In this document: positions 6,876 through 14,227 of the stretch, piece after piece
Numbering within the stretch: position 1 is the stretch's first letter
Layout: the number at the start of each line of letters is the position of its first letter
Source: CAZVAR01 sp964625225
Lineage (GTDB): Bacteria > Pseudomonadota > Alphaproteobacteria > JAJUGE01
Assembly (NCBI GenBank): GCA_964625225.1
Contig: CAZVAR010000049.1
Location: 1-23,128 of the forward strand
DNA: 23,128 bases
Reading direction: 5' to 3'
Notes under the pieces: generated by a model
What the model saw: the letters and a program-made list of their open reading frames with translations, nothing else
What the model was told of the DNA's origin: nothing
The model's database searches: none
Position numbers and translations under genes: made by a program

Positions 6876-8141
6876 ATGATCGCGGATCCGAGAGCCCTGC
6901 TCCGTCGGCTGTTCGACGCGGCCGTCGCCCGCGCCGATCCGCTGCACGCGGTGCCGCCACATCTGCCGGAGCCGCCGCGGGGACGGACCGTCGTCGTCGG
7001 CGCCGGCAAAGCCGCCGCGGCCATGGCCCGGGCGGTCGAGGAGCATTGGGACGGACCGCTCGAAGGTCTCGTCGTGACCCGCTACGGTCACGGCCTGCCC
7101 TGCCGCCGGATCGAGGTCGTCGAAGCCGGGCATCCGCTGCCCGACCACGGCGGCCGCGAGGCGGCCCGGCGCATTCTCGGCCACGCCCGTGGCCTGGGTC
7201 CGGACGACCTGCTGCTCTGCCTGATCTCGGGCGGCGGTTCGGCCCTGCTGACGGCACCGGCGCCGGGGCTCACGCTCGAAGATAAGCAGGCGGTAACGCG
7301 CGCGCTGTTGCGCTCAGGCGCGACGATTGCGGAGATCAACGCCGTGCGAAAGCACCTGTCGGCGATCAAAGGCGGCCGGCTCGCACAGCTCGCGGCACCG
7401 GCCCGGATCGTCACGCTCGCGATCTCCGACGTGCCCGGCGACGATCCGGCGGTGATCGCGTCCGGGCCAACGGTAGCCGACCCGAGCACGCGCACCGACG
7501 CCCTGGCAGTTCTTGCCCGATACGGGATCGAGCCGCCGCCGGCCGTGCGGGACCGACTCGACGCCGAAGATTCGGAGACCCCGAAGCCGGGCGACCCCGC
7601 ATTCGCGAATGCCACCCTTCGCATGGTTGCAACCCCGCAGCAGGCGTTGGAGGCAGCCGCCGAGGTTGCACGCAACGCCGGGCTCGCGCCGCTGATCCTG
7701 TCCGACCGGCTCGAAGGCGAGGCCCGCGAGGCCGGCAAAGTGCTGGCCGCCATTGCCCGTCAGGTCACGGCGCATGGCCAACCCGTACCGGCGCCCTGCG
7801 TGCTGCTCTCGGGCGGCGAGACTACCGTCACGGTGCGTGGCACCGGGCGCGGCGGGCGCAATGCCGAGTTCCTGCTGGGTCTGACGATCGCGCTGGATGG
7901 CCAGCCCGGGATCTGGGCGCTGGCCGCCGACACCGACGGCATCGACGGCAGCGAGGACAATGCGGGCGCGATCAGCGGTCCCGACAGTCTGGCCAGAGCC
8001 GCCGTGGCGGGTATCGACGCCTCGCGGCGGCTTGCGGACAACGACGCCTACGGGTTCTTCGCAGCGCTGGGGGACCTCGTCGCCACCGGGCCGACGCGTA
8101 CGAATGTCAATGATTTCCGGGCAATCCTCGTTACCGGGTGA
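6876..8141 (+). CDS. ttuD: Glycerate 2-kinase (MOFRL/DUF4147 family, TtuD-like)
   Basis: The 421-residue product is a class of glycerate kinase that makes 2-phosphoglycerate from D-glycerate and ATP. The N-terminal DUF4147 domain contains VVVGAGKAAAAMA (about 39-51) and LISGGGSALLTAPA (about 118-131), followed by INAVRKHLSAIKGGRLA and LAISDVPGDDPAVIASGP. The C-terminal MOFRL domain has LLSGGETTVTVRG, GGRNAEFLLG and ADTDGIDGSEDNAGA. Members were once called hydroxypyruvate reductases (TtuD), a name that persists in databases. The frame stays open upstream into the permease gene, but homology begins at MIADPRALL. The next gene is pyruvate kinase, so glycerate could flow via enolase to pyruvate. 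Confidence 0.92.
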   Translation: MIADPRALLRRLFDAAVARADPLHAVPPHLPEPPRGRTVVVGAGKAAAAMARAVEEHWDGPLEGLVVTRYGHGLPCRRIEVVEAGHPLPDHGGREAARRILGHARGLGPDDLLLCLISGGGSALLTAPAPGLTLEDKQAVTRALLRSGATIAEINAVRKHLSAIKGGRLAQLAAPARIVTLAISDVPGDDPAVIASGPTVADPSTRTDALAVLARYGIEPPPAVRDRLDAEDSETPKPGDPAFANATLRMVATPQQALEAAAEVARNAGLAPLILSDRLEGEAREAGKVLAAIARQVTAHGQPVPAPCVLLSGGETTVTVRGTGRGGRNAEFLLGLTIALDGQPGIWALAADTDGIDGSEDNAGAISGPDSLARAAVAGIDASRRLADNDAYGFFAALGDLVATGPTRTNVNDFRAILVTG

Positions 8142-8173
8142 CCGGCCAATCGACTCTCAGGGACACAGGACGG

Positions 8174-9595
8174 ATGCGACGCAGACGCAGCGCCAAGATC
8201 GTCGCCACGCTCGGCCCGTCGAGCTCATCGCCGGAGATGATCAGCACCCTGTTCGCGGCCGGCGTCGACGTCTTCAGGCTGAATTTCAGCCACGGCACCC
8301 ATAACGAACACCGCGCGCGGCTGGAGACGATCCGTGAGCTGGAACGGCGGCAGCGCACGCCCATCGGCGTCATCGCCGATCTGCAGGGACCCAAGCTGCG
8401 CGTCGGCGCATTCGCCGGGGGGCGCAAGGTCACCCTGCACCGCGGTCAGCGCTTCCGGCTGGATCTTCTGGCGCAGCCCGGCGACGAGACGCGGGTACAG
8501 CTTCCCCATCCGGAAATCTTCCAGGCGCTCGAAGTCGGCACCGATCTGCTGCTGAACGACGGCCGCATCCGCCTGCGCGTCCTGGAGTTCAGTAACGATC
8601 ATGCCGAGACGGAGATCATCACCGGAGGCGAGCTGTCGGACCGCAAGGGCGTCAACGTGCCCGGGGTGGTGCTGCCGCTGTCCCCCCTCACCGACAAGGA
8701 CCGCAGCGACCTCCGCCTCGCCCTCGACTGCGGCGCCGATTGGATCGCTCTGTCCTTCGTGCAGCGGCCGGAGGACGTGGCCGAGGCACGACGGCTGATC
8801 GCCGGCCGAGCGGCGGTGATGATCAAACTGGAGAAGCCGTCCGCGATTCACCGTCTCGACGAGCTGATCGACCTGGCGGACGCGGTGATGGTAGCGCGCG
8901 GCGATCTCGGCGTCGAACTGCCGCCCGAGGACGTGCCGGGATTGCAAAAGCAGATCGTGCGGCTTTGCCGCGATGCCGGAAAGCCCGTGATCGTCGCGAC
9001 GCAGATGCTCGAGTCGATGGTCCATTCCCCCGCGCCCACGCGTGCGGAAGCGTCCGATGTGGCGACCGCCGTCTATGACGGCGCCGATGCCGTGATGCTC
9101 TCTGCCGAAACGGCCGCGGGCGAGTATCCGAGCGAGGCGGTCACGATCATGAACCGCATCATCGCAAGGGTGGAACAGGATCCACTCTATCGCGGCTACC
9201 TCGAAGCCGAGCACTACCAGCCGCGCGCCAACGCGCCCGATGCCATATCGGCGGCGGCACGGCAAGTGGCGCACACGATTTCGGCGGCGGCGATCGTGAC
9301 CTACACCACCTCCGGAGCCACGGCGTTGCGCGCGGCGCGCGAACGGCCCGACGTGCCGATCCTCGGCCTGACCTCGAAGCAGAGCACGGCGCGCCGGCTG
9401 GCGCTGGTCTGGGGCGTGCATCCGGTGCACACCGCCGACGTCAACACGTTCGGTACCATGGTCCAGAAGGCCTGCGCCGTCGCGCACCGCGAGGGGTATG
9501 CCGACCTCGGCGACAAGATCGTGATCACCGCCGGCGTTCCCTTCGGGACGCCGGGAGCGACCAATATCCTGCGGATCGCCTGGATCGAGTCGTAG
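8174..9595 (+). CDS. pyk: Pyruvate kinase
   Basis: Pyruvate kinase converts PEP and ADP to pyruvate and ATP in the cytoplasm. From the ATG at 8174 it has 473 residues, a normal bacterial length. Visible motifs: AKIVATLGPSS (7-17), FRLNFSHG (34-41), IADLQGPKLRVG, the catalytic-lysine strand MIKLEKPSAI, VMVARGDLGVELPPEDVP, the TQMLESM block and DGADAVMLSAETAAGEYP. An in-frame GTG at 8138 overlaps the glycerate kinase stop as GTGA and would add twelve residues; I prefer 8174 because family homology starts at MRRRRSAKIVATLGP and AGGGA/AGGA lies just upstream. The pair with glycerate kinase recalls ttuD-ttuE of tartrate utilisation. Confidence 0.95.
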   Translation: MRRRRSAKIVATLGPSSSSPEMISTLFAAGVDVFRLNFSHGTHNEHRARLETIRELERRQRTPIGVIADLQGPKLRVGAFAGGRKVTLHRGQRFRLDLLAQPGDETRVQLPHPEIFQALEVGTDLLLNDGRIRLRVLEFSNDHAETEIITGGELSDRKGVNVPGVVLPLSPLTDKDRSDLRLALDCGADWIALSFVQRPEDVAEARRLIAGRAAVMIKLEKPSAIHRLDELIDLADAVMVARGDLGVELPPEDVPGLQKQIVRLCRDAGKPVIVATQMLESMVHSPAPTRAEASDVATAVYDGADAVMLSAETAAGEYPSEAVTIMNRIIARVEQDPLYRGYLEAEHYQPRANAPDAISAAARQVAHTISAAAIVTYTTSGATALRAARERPDVPILGLTSKQSTARRLALVWGVHPVHTADVNTFGTMVQKACAVAHREGYADLGDKIVITAGVPFGTPGATNILRIAWIES

Positions 9596-9601
9596 GCCGG
9601 G

Positions 9602-11020
9602 CTATCCGACCCGCTCACCCTCCAGCTCCAGGGTCATGCGGTCGTCGTAATCCGCCAGCGCGCCGTCGATCTGCAGCACGCGCCGGCTCTCCGCCTCGGA
9701 AAGGCTCTCGATCGCGCGGAGCTTGCGGCCGATGGCGCGGGTGCGCCGGCCGATGCCCTCCTCGATGTCCTTGTCGGCGGCGCGGAGCTTCTTCTGCACG
9801 CCCGCCAGCACCTCGCCATACTTTCGGAACTCGGTCTTCACCGCCGCCAGGACCTGCCAGACCTCGCTGGACCGCTTCTGAATGGCGAGACTGCGGAACC
9901 CCATCTGGAGGCTGTTGAGGATGGCGGTCAACGTCGTCGGGCCGGCAACCACCACACGACAGGTCAGATGGAGATAGTCGGTGAGGCCGGGCCGCCGCAG
10001 CACCTCGGCGTAGAGCCCCTCGGTCGGCAGATAGAGCACACCGAAATCGGTGCTGTGGGGCGGCGCCACATACTTGTCGCAGATGTCTTGCGCGGCCCGG
10101 CGGATGCGTGCTTCAAGCGCTTTCAGCGCCGCCTCCTCGCCGTCCTTGTCGCCGCGTTCGGCAGCATCCAGCAGCCGCTCGTAATCCTCCTGCGGGAACT
10201 TGGCGTCGATCGGCAACAGCACCTCGCCGCCTTCCTCGTCGCGGCCAGGCAGGCGGATCGCGAACTCGACCCGCTCGCCGCTCCCGGGCCGGATCTCCGC
10301 GTTGGTGGCGATCTGGTCGGGCGTCATCACCTGGCCGAGCAGATTGCCGAGCGCGATCTCGCCCCAGGTGCCGCGGGTCTTGACGTTGGTCAAGACCCGC
10401 TTCAGGTCGCCGACCCCGTCCGCCAGCGTCTTCATCTCGCCGACGCTCTTGTGCACCTGCTCAAGCTGCTTGCTGACGAGTCCGAAGGACTCGCCGAGGC
10501 GCTTCTCCAACGTCCCCTGGAGCTTCTCGTCCACGGTCTGACGCATCTGCTCGAGCTTGGCTTCGTTCTCCTGCCGGAGCTGGTCGAGCCGGCCCTGCAC
10601 CACCGTCCGGACCTCCTCCAGCCGGTGCCCCTGGGCCGCCGCCATCTCCTGGACGGCGGTGCGCAGCTCGACGCCGAGGCGTCGCATCTGCTCCTCGACC
10701 GCGCCAAGACGCTCCTGCTGCACCGCGCCCATCTGCTCCAGCGTCTGACGGATCAGGTCGTTCAACCGGATCAGATTGGCGGAGACCTCTCCGCGCAGGT
10801 CGCGCGCGGCCGCGCCGGCCTCCGCGCGCGACTGCCGGCCCTCCTCGCGCAGGATCCGCTCGATGTCCACCCCGCCTCGATGCAGCTCGCGGACGAGCAT
10901 CAGCAACTCGTCCTGGCGGCGACGCAGGCCAGCGTTCTGCACCAGGATCACCGCCGCGCCGGCCAGCGCCGCGGCCGCCGCCAGCGCGGCGGCTCCGAAA
11001 CCGAGAAACTCGGGATCCAT
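9602..11020 (-). CDS. rmuC: DNA recombination protein RmuC
   Basis: The 472-residue product has the RmuC layout: one N-terminal membrane helix (about 6-28), a long charged coiled coil (about 35-200), and the RmuC nuclease-like domain (about 200-420) with KTRGTWGEIALGNLL, VEFAIRLPG, LPIDAKFPQEDYERLLDA, KYVAPPHSTDFGVLYLPTEG and VVVAGPTTLTAILNSLQMGF. RmuC limits inversions and rearrangements at short inverted repeats, and its core resembles restriction-type nucleases. A GGGGGGGAG run directly precedes the ATG. It is 84 nt behind the FAH-family gene and converges with pyk with a gap of only six bases. Confidence 0.93.
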   Translation of the reverse strand: MDPEFLGFGAAALAAAAALAGAAVILVQNAGLRRRQDELLMLVRELHRGGVDIERILREEGRQSRAEAGAAARDLRGEVSANLIRLNDLIRQTLEQMGAVQQERLGAVEEQMRRLGVELRTAVQEMAAAQGHRLEEVRTVVQGRLDQLRQENEAKLEQMRQTVDEKLQGTLEKRLGESFGLVSKQLEQVHKSVGEMKTLADGVGDLKRVLTNVKTRGTWGEIALGNLLGQVMTPDQIATNAEIRPGSGERVEFAIRLPGRDEEGGEVLLPIDAKFPQEDYERLLDAAERGDKDGEEAALKALEARIRRAAQDICDKYVAPPHSTDFGVLYLPTEGLYAEVLRRPGLTDYLHLTCRVVVAGPTTLTAILNSLQMGFRSLAIQKRSSEVWQVLAAVKTEFRKYGEVLAGVQKKLRAADKDIEEGIGRRTRAIGRKLRAIESLSEAESRRVLQIDGALADYDDRMTLELEGERVG

Positions 11021-11071
11021 CTCCCCCCCTTCGCCCGAGCGCGGTCATGCCCGGCCCCGGCGCGGTGGCGA

Positions 11072-11095
11072 GCGCGGCGGCAAGGACCGCCGCGC
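11072..11095 (-). terminator. GC hairpin after the FAH-family gene
   Basis: GCGCGGCGG (11072-11080) pairs with CCGCCGCGC (11087-11095) around a 6-nt loop, nine bases past the stop codon of the hydratase-like gene. There is no U-tract, so it may be an mRNA-stabilising or attenuating hairpin rather than a full terminator ahead of rmuC. Confidence 0.3.
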
Positions 11096-11104
11096 CTGTC
11101 CGCG

Positions 11105-11890
11105 TCAGGCCGGGAAGTCCACGCGAACGTCCCCGAGCGGGCCGAAATCGGCGACGACCGAATCGCCCGGCTTGACCGGGATGATCCCGGTGACCGAACC
11201 CGTGCTGACGAACTGGCCCGCCTTGAGCCCCTCGCCCTTACCGGCGAGATAGTTCGCGAACCAGGTGAGCGCCTCCAGCGGATGGCCCATGACCGAGGCA
11301 CCGGTACCGCGGCCGGCCTCCTCGCCGTTGATCCGCAGCACGACCTCCGGCCCGATCATGTCGATATCGCGCCAGTCCTCGTAGCCGCGGCCGATGACGT
11401 AGCGGCCGACGCCGCCGGAATCGCAGACGACGGCGAATCCGCCGAGCCCGTGCTCGTCGCCGAGGCGGCTCTCCGGCACCTCAATGCCGATGTGCAGCGC
11501 GGCGACCGCACGCTCGACCTCCTCGCGCGAATAGGGCCGGTCGCGCGGCGGCAGGTCGTCGGCCATGCGGAACGCATACTCGCTCTCGACGACCGGGCGC
11601 AGCAGGTCGGCGTGGCGGAAGCTGGCAGGGCTCTGATACACCGCACCCGCCCCGATCATGCCGGTGAAGGGCAGCTTCAGTCCCAGCTTCGCCCGGGCGG
11701 CGGGATCGGCGGCGCCGATCTTCCAGCCGGCGATTTTGTCACCCGCCTTCGCGGCGACGGCGTCGCAGATGGCGATCGCCTCCTCTTCGGTCGTCGGCCG
11801 GCAGCCATCGGGCAGCGAGGGAATGCGCCGGCGCTCACGAGCGGCGGCGATCAGGGCATCGGCGGCCCGGTCGATCTGCTCCGGGGTCAC
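11105..11890 (-). CDS. 2-keto-4-pentenoate hydratase / FAH-family protein
   Basis: The 261-residue product belongs to the fumarylacetoacetate hydrolase superfamily, hydratase branch (MhpD/2-oxopent-4-enoate hydratase type), which adds water to 2-hydroxypenta-2,4-dienoate in meta-cleavage pathways or decarboxylates related oxo-acids. It shows GWKIGAADPAARAKLGL (55-71), the metal-ligand segment VESEYAFRMADDLP (101-114; E102, E104), HIGIEVPESRL with E137, NGEEAGRGTGASVMGHPLEAL, and FVSTGSVTG. Start is GTG, sharing the four bases GTGA with the EF-G-like stop, so translation is coupled. No aromatic-degradation genes are nearby, so the substrate is open. Confidence 0.88.
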   Translation of the reverse strand: MTPEQIDRAADALIAAARERRRIPSLPDGCRPTTEEEAIAICDAVAAKAGDKIAGWKIGAADPAARAKLGLKLPFTGMIGAGAVYQSPASFRHADLLRPVVESEYAFRMADDLPPRDRPYSREEVERAVAALHIGIEVPESRLGDEHGLGGFAVVCDSGGVGRYVIGRGYEDWRDIDMIGPEVVLRINGEEAGRGTGASVMGHPLEALTWFANYLAGKGEGLKAGQFVSTGSVTGIIPVKPGDSVVADFGPLGDVRVDFPA

Positions 11891-13914
11891 TGGGCCGCCT
11901 CCGCTCGTGCGCGCACCACGTCGTCCGCGAGACGCCCGGTCAGCTCCTGCAGGTGATCGAACTGCCAGGCGAAGCTCCCGACCCCCATGGTCAGGGATCG
12001 CAACTCGATGATCATGTCGTGCATCTCCGATTGCGGAATATAGGCCTGCACCTCGTCCCAGCCTGGCCAGCCGTCGCGCGCGTCGAAGCCCAGGATCTGG
12101 CCGCGCCGGCCGCTCAGCAGGCGCTGCACGTTGGGCGTGAACTCGCTCGGCACGTAGACGGAAACCTTCAGGATCGGCTCCAGGAGGATCGGGTCGCAGT
12201 TCGGCATGCCCTCGCTCATGGCAAGCCGGCCGGCAGTCTTGAAGGCCATGTCCGAACTGTCCACCGCGTGGTACTTGCCGTCGGTCAGCGTAGCCGCCAC
12301 GTCGACGACGGGAAAGCCGAGCGGACCGCGCTGCAGATATTCCCGAATGCCCGCCTCAACCGCCGGGATGTAGTTCTTCGGGACCGCGCCGCCGACGATG
12401 CGGTCGGAGAAGGCGAAGCCCGAGCCCCGCGGGAGCGGCTGAATCTCGACCACGACATCGGCGAACTGGCCGTGGCCGCCGGTCTGCCGCTTGTGCCGCG
12501 AGTGCTGGGTCGTGCTCTTGCGGATCGTCTCGCGATAGGGGGTCCGCGGCCGGCTGGTCCTGACCGTGACATTGTATTTGCTCTGCAGCCGCGACACGCC
12601 GATCTGCAGGTGCTGCTCGCCCTGCCCCCAAAGCAGAAGCTCGTGCATCTCCGGATTCTGCTCGACCGCGTAGGACGCGTCCTCCTCGATCAGCTTCTGC
12701 ACGGCGCCGGTCAACTTGACCTCGTCGTTGCGGTTCTCCGCATGAATCGCCAAGGCGTAGACTGGCGGCATCGGCTCCGGCCAGAAGTCGGGGCGCGACA
12801 CGCCGCCCGGCGACAACAGATCACCGGTCCGGAAGCCCTCGACGCGGCCGATCGCAACCACCTCGCCGGCCTCCGCCGCCTGGACCTTGGCGGTCTGCGC
12901 GCCGGACAGCTTGGCGAGATTGCCGATCCGCTCGCCGCCGAGCGTGGCGCCCTCCTTCAGGGTGCCGCGCCAGACCCGTGAGAGCGACAGCTTGCCGGTG
13001 TGCTGCGCATGATAGGTCTTGAACACCTGCACCAGCGGCTCCTCGCCGCCGTCGAGGCCAAGACGCTCGGCCGTGACGGCCACATCCGGCGCATCGTGCC
13101 GCAACGCTTTCAACAGGCGACGCACGCCGTGGTCGCGTTCGCCGGCGCCGATCAGGACCGGGACGATCAAATCGTTCTTCAGCTCGTCCCTGAGATACCG
13201 GTAGATCTCTTCCTTGGGCGGGACCGCATCCTCGAGCAGCTGCTCCAACAGCCGGTCGTCATGATCGGCCAGCGCTTCCAGCATCTCCTGGCGCGCAGCC
13301 TGTTCGGCGTCCAGGACGTTTTCGGGAATGGAGACGAGATCGGATGGCTCGCCCGGCTTGTAGCGGTAGGCCCGCTCGCTGATCAGGTCGACATAGCCGC
13401 CGACGGCCTCGCCCTCGGGGATCGGAATCTGCCGCAGGACCAGCGGCCGCTGCGAAACCCCCTGCAGGGCCGCCAGGATCTCGCGCACCCGGTCCGTCGA
13501 GGCATCCATCTTGTTGACGAACAGCATGTGCGGGATGTTCTGCATGTCGAGGAAGCGCAGCAGAGGCCCCAGCACCACCGCGCGCGCCGGATCCGGCTCG
13601 CACACGACGACGGCGATGTCGGCGATCATGCAGGCGTTCATCGCGTCCTGGGCGAACTCGATCGAGCCCGGACAGTCGAGGAAGGTCCAGCGATCGCCGA
13701 GCCAACTCGTCTCGGCCGGCGTGATCTCGACGCTCATCTTGCGGGCCCGTGCCTCCGGCGAGGCGTCGCCGACGGTGTTGCCGTCCTTGACCATGCCCTT
13801 GCGCGGTATCGCCCCGGTCACATACAGGATGCTTTCCAGCAGCGATGTCTTGCCGCTGAGATACGGCCCGACCAGGGCGACGCAGCGATTGCGTCCCGTC
13901 GTTCCATTGCTCAT
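11887..13914 (-). CDS. Elongation factor G-like translation GTPase (EF-G2 type)
   Basis: The 675-residue product has the full EF-G domain order: GTPase with P-loop GPYLSGKTS (16-24), G3 DCPGS (80-84) and NKMD (134-137); a beta-barrel domain II around VFKTYHAQHTGKLSLSRVWRG; domains III-IV with TPYRETIRKST and GGHGQFADVVVEIQP; and a C-terminal domain with LEPILKVSVYVP and GRRGQILGF. It differs from canonical EF-G in the G3 motif, where DTPGH becomes DCPGS, removing the histidine needed for ribosome-stimulated GTP hydrolysis. This marks a paralogue subfamily, not the essential fusA product; no rpsL/rpsG/tuf genes are adjacent. GGAGGAGG lies eight bases before the ATG. Confidence 0.9.
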   Translation of the reverse strand: MSNGTTGRNRCVALVGPYLSGKTSLLESILYVTGAIPRKGMVKDGNTVGDASPEARARKMSVEITPAETSWLGDRWTFLDCPGSIEFAQDAMNACMIADIAVVVCEPDPARAVVLGPLLRFLDMQNIPHMLFVNKMDASTDRVREILAALQGVSQRPLVLRQIPIPEGEAVGGYVDLISERAYRYKPGEPSDLVSIPENVLDAEQAARQEMLEALADHDDRLLEQLLEDAVPPKEEIYRYLRDELKNDLIVPVLIGAGERDHGVRRLLKALRHDAPDVAVTAERLGLDGGEEPLVQVFKTYHAQHTGKLSLSRVWRGTLKEGATLGGERIGNLAKLSGAQTAKVQAAEAGEVVAIGRVEGFRTGDLLSPGGVSRPDFWPEPMPPVYALAIHAENRNDEVKLTGAVQKLIEEDASYAVEQNPEMHELLLWGQGEQHLQIGVSRLQSKYNVTVRTSRPRTPYRETIRKSTTQHSRHKRQTGGHGQFADVVVEIQPLPRGSGFAFSDRIVGGAVPKNYIPAVEAGIREYLQRGPLGFPVVDVAATLTDGKYHAVDSSDMAFKTAGRLAMSEGMPNCDPILLEPILKVSVYVPSEFTPNVQRLLSGRRGQILGFDARDGWPGWDEVQAYIPQSEMHDMIIELRSLTMGVGSFAWQFDHLQELTGRLADDVVRARAEAAQ

Positions 13915-14227
13915 CGCTGGGCCTCCTCCAACCCTCGTTCGCGGGCCGGGGGACCGGACCGTCCGATCACCCGCCGGCCCGTTGCGCTGCGGTCATGTTT
14001 TCAGGCGGCCCGCGGACAGGCAACGAAAAACCGGCTGCCGGCCGGGGGAGAGGGCAGAGCGGGGCGGCGAACCGCCAACGGAACCGGACCGTGTCCGGCA
14101 CGCCGAAGACGACGGGCACTGGACCGCGATCACGTCTTGGTGTGATGATCCGCCGGATCCGGTCGCCGTCGGGTCGGCATGGCGTTAGCGGGCCGGATGA
14201 CCGCGAACGGGTAGAGTAACCGATCGA
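13915..14227. other. 313-nt divergent intergenic region
   Basis: This gap separates the EF-G-like gene (leftward) from the radical SAM fusion (rightward) and should contain both promoters. I see the EF-G Shine-Dalgarno (13922-13929) and a small hairpin with U-tract on the minus strand (14026-14045). No coding region or known RNA is convincing; the long minus-strand open frame crossing it is antisense to the radical SAM gene and lacks any recognisable protein. Confidence 0.5.
14026..14045 (-). terminator. Possible minus-strand terminator
   Basis: Read on the minus strand, CCGGC-CGGCA-GCCGG is followed by TTTTT. A 5-bp all-GC stem with a 5-nt loop and a U5 tract could stop antisense readthrough coming from panE through the radical SAM gene before it reaches the EF-G promoter. 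The stem is short, so this is tentative. Confidence 0.3.

Noticed and set aside
9968..11956. 662-codon plus-strand open frame
   Set aside because: Antisense to rmuC and the FAH-family gene, both clearly recognised; the translated sequence looks like a mirrored coiled coil with no domain.
14212..14217. TAGAGT as -10 box for the radical SAM gene
   Set aside because: Ten bases from the ATG and without a -35 box at a fitting distance, so too weak to annotate.
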